Source: CAYLPJ01 sp964385465
Lineage (GTDB): Bacteria > Planctomycetota > Phycisphaerae > SM23-33
Assembly (NCBI GenBank): GCA_964385465.1
Contig: CAYLPJ010000005.1
Location: 62,001-126,000, forward strand
DNA length: 64,000 nucleotides
Direction of reading: 5' to 3'
Of the stretch, positions 16,077-25,344 are shown piece after piece. The first letter of the stretch is position 1. Each line of letters begins with the position of its first letter. The notes beneath the pieces were generated by a model. That model made no database searches. It had not been told where the DNA came from and saw only the letters and a list, made by a program, of their open reading frames with translations. The translations under genes and the position numbers were made by a program.

Positions 16077-18701
16077 TTACTCCTCGAAATCATCCGTTGC
16101 GCGACGGAGGGCTTCTGTCACCTCCGGCTGGGCAAACGACTTGTGGGACTCAAGCAGCTTCGACGCCCGAGAATGCTGAAACTCCACCGACAGAAACTCG
16201 TGAAGGTGCAGCAACGGCTCAAAGTCTTCGGGATAGTATCGCTCAAAACCAGCGTTCACTCCTTCACGTTGATGGCCACCAAAACAATCGAGAAGCTCAC
16301 GCTCTAGCCGAGGGGGCAAGTCGTAAAGGCGCAGTATCTCGGAGTCGAGCGCAAGTAGCTGACGTCCTTCTTCACGTGATTCCGAAGAACGTCTATCGCG
16401 TTGCAGATGGGACGATGCGCCTTCGATCAATTCGCTGGCCAGGCCGGTGATCAAAGCAACCTGCCGTCTGGAAACCTCCGGGACAGGCATCTCACGAAGA
16501 GTTCCGACCTTTGTCTGCCTCTTGTCGGAGTAGCAGAATGCGTACGCATTGCAGATCGGCGAGTTGAGCAGTGCCCACAAGAACTCCAGTGTTATGCCGT
16601 CCATCCTAGGCCTTACCGTGACGAACCGGCTTGTGACGGCGTGTCCCTCACGGTCGATGACGGCCCTTAGCCGCCACGGCCCGCGACTTACAGGGGCGTA
16701 GTTCACCAGAACCTGCGGAACACCTGTCGTCAGGCCGGTGCCTGGCCGCCGGATAACGTCCGGATTGACTGCCACACGGTGTTCAGTAGGTAGGCTGAAG
16801 ATTGTGGAGGCATCAAACGTGGTGAAGCCCGGAACTCCTCCATGCCGACCCGTCGCAACCGTTACTGCCTCCGGCGGCAGATCACGGCCCTTGAACTGAA
16901 AGCCCTGGCCAAGTTCAGCGAATTCGCTTAAGCGATGGCAGTGCGTAAGGCTTTGCCAGACGTCGAACAAGTCAGGTAACCAGAAGCTCACAGAAGCGTG
17001 TGAGCAAAGGGTTTCATGTGCAATGTTGGACTTGGTAGAGACGTCATATTCGGTCTCGAACCGAGGCATATCCGCTTCGCGGACGCGGCGGTAGGATACC
17101 TTGCATCGACTTGCCCCTGAACCGACTCTCCGGCCCAAGATGACCGCAGACTCTGCGTCTGAGAAGGAGAACACCTTGTCTGGGTACAGGCATATCTCCT
17201 GTATCTCAAAGTCCTGACAGATCAACGCGCGAATGTCCTTGGCGTTGCTGCTGTGCAGGAATCCCTGCGGGACAACGAATCCAAACACACCACCAACTGG
17301 CAACTGGGGCAGGATCTGCCCGAGTAGCTCCGCCGTCTTGTTATTGTGCGAAATCGTCCAGCCTTGCGATTTGTAGGCGTCGCGGTCTGCTTGGCTGAAG
17401 TCCTCAAAAGGCGGATTGCCAAGCAGAATGGTCGCTGCTCCAGCCTTCTTCTGCAGCAATGACTTGGCGAACATGTCATTGCAAGTGAGATCCCAACCAT
17501 TGGGGTTGGGAATGTCGGCCAGGGTTAGAGACAGGCGGGCAATCTCGATGGCGAAGGAATCGAACTCGAGGCCATGAAGATGGCCGCGAAGGTACTTTGT
17601 CCGATCAATCTGCTTGTCTTCAAGCAATTCCTTCAGAAGCCGCACTGCGGCGACGAGGAACGCTGCGTGGCCACAGGCCGGTTCGAATACCTGACGGTCG
17701 TTCTCCGGAATCTCCTCGATCCAAGGACGGAGCTTCCAGACGACGTAGTCCACCAGGTATTGCGGTGTGCTATGCGTTCCGAGGAGAGCGCGGGTATCCT
17801 TGGTGATCAGGGCGCTTTCATACACGTAGGCCAGTGACTCGGTTGTGACGTGTCCTAGATGACTGAACTCGTCAACGTTTTGGGCAGCAGATCCCAGGGC
17901 TGACCGCTGCTTCCGGGTGCGCACATCAATGCCGACTGAGCTGGCATTCCTCGAGTGATAGTGGCGGGCGACCTTGGCGAAGACATCTTCGACGTTGAGA
18001 AGATCAACGCGATTGAACCCCGGCACCTCCTTGTCGCGGAGTATTTTCGCCGCCAGAAGCCAGAAGGCCGACTTCAGGAGCCAGTGTCCGTCGGAGACAG
18101 AGACTTGCGACAGGTCGGGGTAAAGAGTGCGGCGAAGTTGATGCACGACGCGTTCGATCAGCTTCGTCAGCTTCTCGCCTGCCTCCTTCTCGACCAGCGG
18201 CATCAGTCCAGCATCAACGAAGGACAACTGGAACTGACGATCAAGCCTGCCCCAGGTCTTCGCTCGAAACACCGCGTCTGGTCCAAGGGTGGATGCGTGC
18301 GATCGGAAGTAGGCCTCGGCCTCGTTGGCGGCCACTTCATCAACCAGTTCCGCGTCGCCCTCCCGCTGCTTCCAGAACTCCAGCGATCCTCGCCTCAGCG
18401 CCACCACGATGGGAGCACCCAACTGGCGGTACGCGGTCACATCGGGCGGCACATCCGCCTTCAACGTTGTCGCGTCGATGACGGCGATGCAGGCCGACCG
18501 GGCATCTGCCGGTTCGTGGGCGAAGGCTGCCAGAGGCGCAGTCCGGTCGCCGCCGAACCGAAAATCCGCGCATAGCAAAGAGTCGCTGTACCCGCACAGC
18601 GACAAGTAATGCCTTGCTCGGTCAAGTGTTACGGTTGATACGATGGCGTCCCGCCTCTCTGCCGCGCCCTTCGGGCAGCGTATCATCTTTATTTTCGGCA
18701 T
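16077..18701 (-). CDS. Eco57I-type adenine-specific DNA methyltransferase, type IIG/M+S-like
   Basis: 874 residues from ATG at 18701. Motif I for AdoMet binding is FEPACGHA (339-346) and motif IV is NPPF (429-432), defining an N6-adenine methyltransferase of the gamma/Eco57I class. The C-terminal third resembles a target-recognition/HsdS-like region, with GQGFQFKGRDL, LLNSPICNAY and VGTLREMPVP. The N-terminal 150 residues have the layout of a PD-(D/E)xK/HSDR_N-like domain, but the expected E-x-K is replaced (AVIDATTLK), so a nuclease there may be dead or absent. No separate restriction gene is seen; the coupled PIN protein follows. Codon use is clearly less GC-rich than the flanks. The long upstream open frame belongs to shadow reading of the GH42-like gene. 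The start lacks a strong ribosome site. Confidence 0.8.
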   Translation of the reverse strand: MPKIKMIRCPKGAAERRDAIVSTVTLDRARHYLSLCGYSDSLLCADFRFGGDRTAPLAAFAHEPADARSACIAVIDATTLKADVPPDVTAYRQLGAPIVVALRRGSLEFWKQREGDAELVDEVAANEAEAYFRSHASTLGPDAVFRAKTWGRLDRQFQLSFVDAGLMPLVEKEAGEKLTKLIERVVHQLRRTLYPDLSQVSVSDGHWLLKSAFWLLAAKILRDKEVPGFNRVDLLNVEDVFAKVARHYHSRNASSVGIDVRTRKQRSALGSAAQNVDEFSHLGHVTTESLAYVYESALITKDTRALLGTHSTPQYLVDYVVWKLRPWIEEIPENDRQVFEPACGHAAFLVAAVRLLKELLEDKQIDRTKYLRGHLHGLEFDSFAIEIARLSLTLADIPNPNGWDLTCNDMFAKSLLQKKAGAATILLGNPPFEDFSQADRDAYKSQGWTISHNNKTAELLGQILPQLPVGGVFGFVVPQGFLHSSNAKDIRALICQDFEIQEICLYPDKVFSFSDAESAVILGRRVGSGASRCKVSYRRVREADMPRFETEYDVSTKSNIAHETLCSHASVSFWLPDLFDVWQSLTHCHRLSEFAELGQGFQFKGRDLPPEAVTVATGRHGGVPGFTTFDASTIFSLPTEHRVAVNPDVIRRPGTGLTTGVPQVLVNYAPVSRGPWRLRAVIDREGHAVTSRFVTVRPRMDGITLEFLWALLNSPICNAYAFCYSDKRQTKVGTLREMPVPEVSRRQVALITGLASELIEGASSHLQRDRRSSESREEGRQLLALDSEILRLYDLPPRLERELLDCFGGHQREGVNAGFERYYPEDFEPLLHLHEFLSVEFQHSRASKLLESHKSFAQPEVTEALRRATDDFEE

Positions 18702-18796
18702 TTTACAGGCCTGGTCAACAGCCAGCCTGCCGCCTGCGGCGGTTCGCGAACTGCATCGTGGGCGGCGGCCAGCCCGAGGCCCCCCTGGGCCCCGAC

Positions 18797-21085
18797 TCAT
18801 CGCCGGCGGCGGAGGAGGAAGGCGCGGGTGGCGGGGGCGGGGAGGGTGATCTCGAAGCGGTCGGCGGTGGCGACCGGCTTGCCCGTGGCCGCGTCGATGA
18901 TCGTGCGGACGGCGGGCAGGCGGATCGTGCGGGGCCCCGGGCGGACGGTGTGGACGGTCAGGACCGTCCCGCCGGCGCCGACGGCATCGCCGAGGGCGGA
19001 CCATTGGCAGCAGCCGCCGTAGACGGCCAGGCTCCGCAGGACCGCCGCGGGGATGGGCACGGCCAGGGAGAACACCGCGGCGGCGTCGCCGGCGCCGCGC
19101 GGGCCGGGCCGGCCGTTGCCGGCGGCGCCGCGCCCGAACTCCCGCAGGACCAGCCCCGCGCGGTTGCACTGCCACCACGCGGATGCCTTTCCCAGCTCGA
19201 CGGCCTCGGCGAGGTCGCCGGCGGGCTGGAGCAGCGGGCCGTAGACGTAGCTGTCCCCGTAGGCCACCGGCCCGGGGAGCCCGGCGAGGGCGGGGTGGCT
19301 TCCGCCGTAGGCCAGCACGCGGCGGGCGGTCTCCTTCCGGACCAGCTCCAGCGGGAAGCCCAGCAGCTCGCTCGCCGGCTGGGCGGACAGGTTCCGCCCG
19401 TCGGAGATCCCCGTTCCGGGCCCGAAGATCGCCACGCTGCCGTCGCGGAGGAGCTTGCGTCGGATGAGCTCGATCCGCTCGTTGTCGAGGCGGAAGAGGT
19501 TGGGCAGCAGGTAGCAGCGGAAGCGGGGGAAGTCGTCGCGGGCGACATCGCTGAGCAGGTACACGCGGTAGGGCAGGCCGGTCAGGGCCAGGTGATCGGT
19601 CCGCTGGCGGAGGACGGCGAGCTGCTGGTAGCCGGCGGTGAAGTCCTCCTCCAGCGGGCCGGTGTCGTCGAGGATCATGGCGATGGCGTGTTCGGTGTGC
19701 TCGTGGGGGGCCGTCAGCAGCCGCCGGCGTAGGGGGACGTTCTCGGCCACGGCGCGGAGTACGTTCGGATCGTCGAAGTACCCCTGCCCGACGTTCATCC
19801 AGTAGGGGATGTGCCCGCGTGTCGCGGCGAGGGCGGCGTTGCGGGCGAGCCCGGCGCGGCATTCGGCGAGGGTCCGCCAGGCGCCCTGCGTGCGGCGTTC
19901 CCACGTCGCCCAGCTCCGGGCGTCGTCCTCGACGAAGATCGTCTTGCCCCGCAGCACCAGGCTGTCGCCGATGCCCTCCGGCTCCCAGCCGAAGCCCACC
20001 GACCGCGCCGTGTAGTCCGCCGGCGTGACCAGGAAGTCCAGCTCCGGCATGTCCAGCATCGCGCCGACGTCGATCGACCCGCTGGCGGCCAGGATGTTGC
20101 GGTAGTCCATTCCCTCCCCGGCCGCCTCGAAGGCGTCCCGGATCAGCCAGCCGAGCATCGGCTGCTTCAACGCGTCCGTGCCCACTGCCGTCGGCCGGGT
20201 GGCCGCGTCGTGCACGGCCGCCAGCTCCGTCCGCCGCTGGTGCCACAGCATCCGGCGGACGGTGCGGAAGTAATCGCGGTAGCGTGCGGTCTGGTTGGGG
20301 TCGGGCCAGTGCATCCACGTGCGGCGGTCGGCCTGCCACTGGCTGTCTGTCGGGGGGCGGGCGTCGGCGAGGGTGGCATTCGGGTCGCCCCACGCGGCGG
20401 CGAGGGCGTCGTCGTTGGCGTAGGTCTCTCGCAGGAGGGCCCGGAACTCCCGCGCCATCGCCGGGGACTGATCGAACAGCGCATGCTGGATCGCCAGGTC
20501 CGTCGTGCCCTCGTCCTGCCCGAAGGCCATGTACCCCACCACGCGGTCGCCCCACGGGCGGGACTCGACGTAGCCGACGACCCGCCGGGCGAGCTTCGCC
20601 CTCGCGGCCGCGGCCTTGCGGGAAGCGTAGGACGCCGAGCGGAGGCGGACGTTCTCGCCGGCCTGGGCGTGATCGGGGTTGGCGTCGGTCCAGCCCTTGG
20701 GCGCGGGGGCCGACCAGCGGACCATGAACCGCGCATCGGGGCGGACGGCGAGGATCTCGGCGGCCTGTCGGTCGAGCGTGAGGTCGTCGCGGCGGTCGGT
20801 TTCATCGCCCCACTCGCCGGGCCCGCGCCAGAAGTAGTTGGTGCGGAAGTCGCCCCGGTACCCGCCGCGGACGATCAGCACGAAGCACTCGACACCGGCG
20901 GCGGCCATCTGCCGGTTGCGGCGGTTGAGGCCCGCGGGGTAGGTCTCGCTGTAGATGGCGGTCATCCGCCGTCCGTCGGGCGCCACCAGGCTCGGGCGCC
21001 CGTCGATGACGCGAAGGGTCGAGGGCGGCTGCGCGGCGGCGGTCGCGGCGAGCAGGGTCAGGGCGGTGGCGGCCGGCGTGGTCAT
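18797..21085 (-). CDS. GH42-like beta-galactosidase-fold secreted protein
   Basis: 762 residues with a short hydrophobic signal (MTTPAATALTLLAAT). The middle has the GH42 layout: a conserved acidic strand VVGYMAFGQDEG, where the family usually shows a DNE-type acid/base, followed by MAREFRALLRETYANDDALAAAWG, the typical segment after the catalytic strand. A beta-galactosidase trimerisation/GATase-like domain follows, with YRVYLLSDVARDDFPRFRC, and a beta-sandwich end. Activity and sugar are not certain. Its ATG overlaps the permease stop by 4 bases, so it is the fourth gene of the uptake operon and probably trims the imported or surface-bound glycan. Confidence 0.65.
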   Translation of the reverse strand: MTTPAATALTLLAATAAAQPPSTLRVIDGRPSLVAPDGRRMTAIYSETYPAGLNRRNRQMAAAGVECFVLIVRGGYRGDFRTNYFWRGPGEWGDETDRRDDLTLDRQAAEILAVRPDARFMVRWSAPAPKGWTDANPDHAQAGENVRLRSASYASRKAAAARAKLARRVVGYVESRPWGDRVVGYMAFGQDEGTTDLAIQHALFDQSPAMAREFRALLRETYANDDALAAAWGDPNATLADARPPTDSQWQADRRTWMHWPDPNQTARYRDYFRTVRRMLWHQRRTELAAVHDAATRPTAVGTDALKQPMLGWLIRDAFEAAGEGMDYRNILAASGSIDVGAMLDMPELDFLVTPADYTARSVGFGWEPEGIGDSLVLRGKTIFVEDDARSWATWERRTQGAWRTLAECRAGLARNAALAATRGHIPYWMNVGQGYFDDPNVLRAVAENVPLRRRLLTAPHEHTEHAIAMILDDTGPLEEDFTAGYQQLAVLRQRTDHLALTGLPYRVYLLSDVARDDFPRFRCYLLPNLFRLDNERIELIRRKLLRDGSVAIFGPGTGISDGRNLSAQPASELLGFPLELVRKETARRVLAYGGSHPALAGLPGPVAYGDSYVYGPLLQPAGDLAEAVELGKASAWWQCNRAGLVLREFGRGAAGNGRPGPRGAGDAAAVFSLAVPIPAAVLRSLAVYGGCCQWSALGDAVGAGGTVLTVHTVRPGPRTIRLPAVRTIIDAATGKPVATADRFEITLPAPATRAFLLRRRR

Positions 21086-22401
21086 CCCTTGATCCCCGTC
21101 ATCGCCACCGAGCGGATGAACGTCTTCATGGCGAAGAAGAACAGGACGATCAGCGGGAGGCTGAAGACGGTGGACGCCGCCATCAGCAGGTGCCACGGCG
21201 TGCCCCCGTGCTCGCTGGCGAAGGCCTGGAGGGACAGCGACAGCGTGAACTGCTCGGGTCGGCTGAGGTAGATCAGCGGGCCGAGGAAGTCCTTCCAGGT
21301 GTTGAGGAACATGAACAGGGCGATGATCGCGATCACCGGGCGGGCCAGCGGGACGACCACGTTCCAGAGGATCTCCAGTTCGGTGCAGCCGTCGATGCGG
21401 GCGGCGTCCAGCAGGTCCTTGGGCAGGCCCAGGAAGAACTGCCGCAGCAGGAAGATGAAGAACGCGTTGCCGAACCACGTCGTCACCCACAGCGGCTTGA
21501 ACGTGCCCACCCAGCCCAGCCAGCGGTACAGCAGGTACACCGGCACCATGGTGACGACGAAGGGCACCATGATCGTCGCCAGCGTCAGCGCGAACAGGCC
21601 CTTGCGCCCCGGGAACTCCAGGAACGCGAACCCGTAGGCCACCACCACCGACGAGACCACCGTCCCGCAGACCGTCATCGTGCACAGGAACAGCGTGTTG
21701 GCGAGGCTGCGGCCGAAGTTCACGCGCTCCAGCGCCACCGGGTAGTTCCGCGGGATGAACTTCGGCCCGGTGAGCAGCTCGCCCCGGCGGACGATCCCCC
21801 ACCGCCGCCCGACCTTCACGAACGGCGAGCTGACGCCCTTGGTGTCGGTGTCCTCGGGCAGCCACTCGCGGACGACGACGAGCTCGGCCCCGCCCGGCGG
21901 GGGCGCGACTTCGCGGACAAGCTCGGCCGGGACCACCCGCCCGGACCGCAGCGCCAGCGTGCCGGCCTCCGGATCGAACCGGTTGCCCTCGTCGGCGAGC
22001 ACGCGGTGGGCGGGCGTGACCGTCGCGTTCATCTGCTCCAGCTCGTTCTCGGTGAACGAGGCGCTGCCCTCCCACACGTCCGGGCCGAAGGGAAGGGTCA
22101 GCTCGCCGGCGGAGAATTCCTCGCCGGGGCGGACGACGTACAGCCTCTGCCCGGCCGACAGCGCCAGCGGGCGCTCGATGGTCACCGGCACCTCGTTGCC
22201 GTCGAGCATCGCCCAGTGCCCCTCGGCGACGAACGCGGTGGCGAAGTCCTCGGGGCGCTGGAGCGTCTGGTCCAGCGGCTTGAGGCTGGTGGCGATCATC
22301 CACACCAGCGGCAGCAGGAAGAACAGCCCGCCGCCGATCAGCACCAGGTGGATCACCGTCCTCAGGTGCCACGGCGGCCGCTTTTCGGTCGTCGATCGCA
22401 A
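21082..22401 (-). CDS. Sugar ABC transporter inner-membrane permease, MalG type
   Basis: 439 residues. The first membrane segment is at about 15-35 (TVIHLVLIGGGLFFLLPLVW). The EAA loop EILWNVVVPLARPVIAIIAL near 340 marks a binding-protein-dependent permease that docks to an ATPase. Between helix 1 and the rest lies a large extra-membrane insertion of about 150 residues (about 45-200), so it is much longer than the usual 280 residues. Such insertions face the periplasm. It starts 24 bases after the other permease and its stop overlaps the GH42-like gene. The family imports oligosaccharides. Confidence 0.85.
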   Translation of the reverse strand: MRSTTEKRPPWHLRTVIHLVLIGGGLFFLLPLVWMIATSLKPLDQTLQRPEDFATAFVAEGHWAMLDGNEVPVTIERPLALSAGQRLYVVRPGEEFSAGELTLPFGPDVWEGSASFTENELEQMNATVTPAHRVLADEGNRFDPEAGTLALRSGRVVPAELVREVAPPPGGAELVVVREWLPEDTDTKGVSSPFVKVGRRWGIVRRGELLTGPKFIPRNYPVALERVNFGRSLANTLFLCTMTVCGTVVSSVVVAYGFAFLEFPGRKGLFALTLATIMVPFVVTMVPVYLLYRWLGWVGTFKPLWVTTWFGNAFFIFLLRQFFLGLPKDLLDAARIDGCTELEILWNVVVPLARPVIAIIALFMFLNTWKDFLGPLIYLSRPEQFTLSLSLQAFASEHGGTPWHLLMAASTVFSLPLIVLFFFAMKTFIRSVAMTGIKG

Positions 22402-22424
22402 CGGTTTTGCTCGCGCGGGCGCGG

Positions 22425-23603
22425 TCAGCGCCCCTCGTAATGGACGTAGCTTCGAGAGATCCGGAACGCCAGCAGCGTCAGGACCACGATGATCAGGAAC
22501 AGCACGGCCGCGACGGCGGAGGCGTAGCCGAGGCGGTGGTACTGGAACGCCTGGTCGTAGACGAACATGGCCACGAAGCGGGTCTTATCCTCCGGCCCGC
22601 CCTGGGTCATGATGTAGGGTTCGGCGAAGACCTGGAACGCGCCGATGATCGCCATGACCACGTTGAAGAGGATCACCGGGGAGATCATCGGGATGGTGAC
22701 GTTGACGGTCTTGCGCCACCAGCCCGCGCCGTCGATCTCGGCGGCCTCGTAGAGCTCGACGGGCACGTCCTGGAGCTTGGCGAGGTAGATGACGGCCATC
22801 TGCCCCACGCCCCAGAGGCTCATGATGATCAGCGCCCACAGCGCCCAGGGCGGGGCGAAGGGGACGGACTCGGGGAACGGGTCGCCGTCGGTCAGCCAGC
22901 CCGGGGCGTGGAGCTTCTGCATGTCGTTGGGGGCGAAGTAGTAGAGCACGGCGGCCAGGGCCGCCGACGCGGCGAGGAAGATCGCCACCCCCGCCACGGC
23001 GGCGAGCACGCGGCGGAGCCTGGACTCCCGCGGCCAGAGGCGCTTCGACAACGGCCCCCAGACGACCGCCCCCATCGCCGGCGCCAGCAGCAGCGCCGCG
23101 GCCGAGAGGCGCACCCCGGCGGCGCCGCGCTTCAGCGCCCGGATGTCGAAGAACAGCCCCGTCCACGCGTCGCCGGCGGCGAAGAGGTACCGCAGCACGA
23201 GGTTGAGCAGCCCGGCCTCGGGGTTGAAGATCCACAGCCACAGCACGGCGACGACGACGGTGGGCACGAGGTGGGGCAGGTAGAAGACGACGCGGTAGAT
23301 CGTCTGGCCCCGGACGCGTGCGTTGAGCAGCAGCGCGAGCGTCAGCGCCAGCAGGACGCCGAGGGGTATGGCGACGGCGGCGTAGAGCGTGGTGACGCCG
23401 AGGGTGCGGTGGAAGACGGGGTCGCCGAGCAGTTCGAGGTAGTTGTCGGCGCCGAGGAAGACGGGCCCGCGCATGGGCGGGAAGTCGCAGAAGCTGAAGT
23501 ACGCCGCGGCGAGGAACGGGAAGGTGATGAAGAACGCCAGCCCGCACAGCCAGGGCAGCACGAAGGCGTAGCCGGTCAGGGCTTTTCGCCATCGCCCGGT
23601 CAT
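22425..23603 (-). CDS. Sugar ABC transporter inner-membrane permease, MalF type
   Basis: 392 residues starting at the ATG that overlaps the stop of the solute-binding protein by 4 bases. Membrane helices are visible at about 12-35, 70-95, 105-130 and toward the C-terminus. The EAA motif is ELYEAAEIDGAGWWRKTVNV near 300. A roughly 100-residue insertion between about 140 and 240 holds one or two extra hydrophobic stretches (VRLSAAALLLAPAMGAVVW and VLAAVAGVAIFLAASAAL), which is unusual for MalF-type subunits. It pairs with the MalG-type permease just downstream to form the channel. Confidence 0.85.
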   Translation of the reverse strand: MTGRWRKALTGYAFVLPWLCGLAFFITFPFLAAAYFSFCDFPPMRGPVFLGADNYLELLGDPVFHRTLGVTTLYAAVAIPLGVLLALTLALLLNARVRGQTIYRVVFYLPHLVPTVVVAVLWLWIFNPEAGLLNLVLRYLFAAGDAWTGLFFDIRALKRGAAGVRLSAAALLLAPAMGAVVWGPLSKRLWPRESRLRRVLAAVAGVAIFLAASAALAAVLYYFAPNDMQKLHAPGWLTDGDPFPESVPFAPPWALWALIIMSLWGVGQMAVIYLAKLQDVPVELYEAAEIDGAGWWRKTVNVTIPMISPVILFNVVMAIIGAFQVFAEPYIMTQGGPEDKTRFVAMFVYDQAFQYHRLGYASAVAAVLFLIIVVLTLLAFRISRSYVHYEGR

Positions 23604-25063
23604 CTGGCGCCCCTTTCGCGGCGGAGGCGGGTCCGCTCGGCGTGCTGGGCGAGGCGGCGGTCGAGGCGGCGCTGGGCCTCGGCGAGCGTGCGGACGACCT
23701 CGCCGCGGCAGAGCTGGAGCATCTTCGCCGCGCGGGCCTCGCCGGCCAGGCCCTCCAGCGGACCGTCGGGCACCGGCCAGTGCCAGATGTGATCGAACGC
23801 CCGGCGGTACTCGCTGTTGACCTCCCGCCAGATCGGCGTCCGCGGCAGGATGAACGAGTGCGGGCTCCGCGCCAGCCCGGCGAAGACCTCCAAGAACCGG
23901 TTGGGGTGGGCCTGGCGGAACGTGCGGGCCTCCGCCGGGGGCAGGCGGATCGGCAGGTGCTTGCCGTGCAGCCGGCAGACGATCGGCAGGCCCTCGGTCT
24001 GCACCCACCGCACGAACGCCCACGCCGCCTCGGGGTGCTTGCAGCCGCGGGGGATGGCGATGATGTCCTCGTTCATCAGGCTCCGCGGGCCCGCCACGCC
24101 CTCGATGCACGGGAACGGCGCCACGCCGTACTTCAGGTGCGGGCGGTGGCGATCGATGAAGGCCGGGAAATACACCCCCTGGAGCACCATCGAGACCTTC
24201 CCGTCGATGAACGCGTTCTGCGGCGAGTCGTAGTTGCCGAAGCCCTGCTGGAACCGCGTGAGGTTCCGCCGCCCGTAGCGGTTGGCGTAGCTCTTGATCC
24301 ACGTCAGCGCGGCGATCACCTCCGGGCTGTCCAGCGTCAGCTCGCCGGTGTTGGCGTCCCAGAGGCTGCCCCCGAAGTAATACGGCCAGGACGTCGGGAA
24401 CCAGCCCGGCTCGATGGGCATGAAGCCCATCACGTCCGGCGTGCCGTCGGCATGGAACTCGCTGAGCACGTCGGCGTAGCGGTCCAGCTCGGCGATCGTT
24501 TGCGGCGGGCGGTTCGGGTCCAGCCCGGCCGCCCGCAGCTCGGACCGCTTGGCCCGGAAGTGATCCTTGTTGTAGAACAGGGCGATGGTCGCCGGCGTGG
24601 TGGGCAGGGCGAAGGTCCTCCCGCCGTAGCGGCAGAGGCGGAGGTAGTTGGGGATGTAGTGGTCGTCGGCCAGGCCCGCCTCGGCCATGAGGTCGTCCAG
24701 CGGCATCAGCGCGTCGGCCTCGGCGAAGGGCAGGACGTTCTCGCTCCACAGGCCGATGATGTCCGGCGGGCTGCCGCCGATGATCGCCAGCATGGCCTTG
24801 CGGTCCACCTCGCTGGTGCGGACGTAGTGGCAGAAGATGCGGTCCTGGGCGGCGTTGAAGGCGTCGACCATCTTCTGGCACGCCTCGGCCTCGAAGCTGC
24901 CCCACTTCTCCCAGTAGGTGATGTGCACCCGCCGGTCCCACGTCTCGCCGAAGGCGGCGTGCTCGGCGGGGTCGTAGTCCGCCGCGTCGGGGCGCGGCTC
25001 GAACCACGCGACCGCCACCACCGCCGCGACCACCAGCACCACCATGCCATGCACCGCCCGCAT
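23600..25063 (-). CDS. ABC transporter extracellular sugar-binding protein (family 1)
   Basis: 487 residues. It has an N-terminal membrane/signal segment (MVVLVVAAVVAVAWF) without a lipobox Cys, so it may be an uncleaved anchor. The mature part has the family-1 solute-binding pattern: ITYWEKWGSFEAEACQKMVD, NAAQDRIFCHYV, then SPPDIIGLWSEN and later GKVSMVLQGVYFPAF. It captures a carbohydrate outside the membrane and hands it to the two permeases. It is the first gene of the leftward operon and diverges from the sulfatase across 281 bases, so both may share a control region. No ATPase gene follows. Confidence 0.85.
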   Translation of the reverse strand: MRAVHGMVVLVVAAVVAVAWFEPRPDAADYDPAEHAAFGETWDRRVHITYWEKWGSFEAEACQKMVDAFNAAQDRIFCHYVRTSEVDRKAMLAIIGGSPPDIIGLWSENVLPFAEADALMPLDDLMAEAGLADDHYIPNYLRLCRYGGRTFALPTTPATIALFYNKDHFRAKRSELRAAGLDPNRPPQTIAELDRYADVLSEFHADGTPDVMGFMPIEPGWFPTSWPYYFGGSLWDANTGELTLDSPEVIAALTWIKSYANRYGRRNLTRFQQGFGNYDSPQNAFIDGKVSMVLQGVYFPAFIDRHRPHLKYGVAPFPCIEGVAGPRSLMNEDIIAIPRGCKHPEAAWAFVRWVQTEGLPIVCRLHGKHLPIRLPPAEARTFRQAHPNRFLEVFAGLARSPHSFILPRTPIWREVNSEYRRAFDHIWHWPVPDGPLEGLAGEARAAKMLQLCRGEVVRTLAEAQRRLDRRLAQHAERTRLRRERGAR

Positions 25064-25265
25064 GGCCCCGGACCATATCCGCCGCGGAGGCCCGGATCAA
25101 GATCGTTGGCCCGTCTCCTCCGGCAGGGACGCACGGGGTGCAGGGGGGTCCGGGAGGAGCCCGGAAGAGAGGACGCCGCCGGCAGCCGCCGACGGGCGCC
25201 GACACGGCCGCCGCCTCGTGCCGGTCGGCGGTCCGGCGCCGGAGAGCCGGCAGCCGAAATCTCAG

Positions 25266-25320
25266 ATGCCGTATGGCATATATATCTTCTCCGCGTTGAT
25301 CCGCGTTTCTCCGCGGCGGA
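25266..25320. promoter_or_regulatory. Divergent control region with short inverted and direct repeats
   Basis: Between the divergent solute-binding protein and sulfatase genes, ATGCC-GTAT-GGCAT (25266-25279) is a short inverted repeat running into an AT-rich ATATATAT. It is followed by three near-direct copies of TCCGCG (in TCCGCGTT, TCCGCGTTTC and TCCGCGG, about 25290-25318). This could be an operator with promoter. Assignment to either gene is not possible from sequence. Confidence 0.35.
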
Positions 25321-25344
25321 TACTCTGCGGACAAGGAGAATGCC

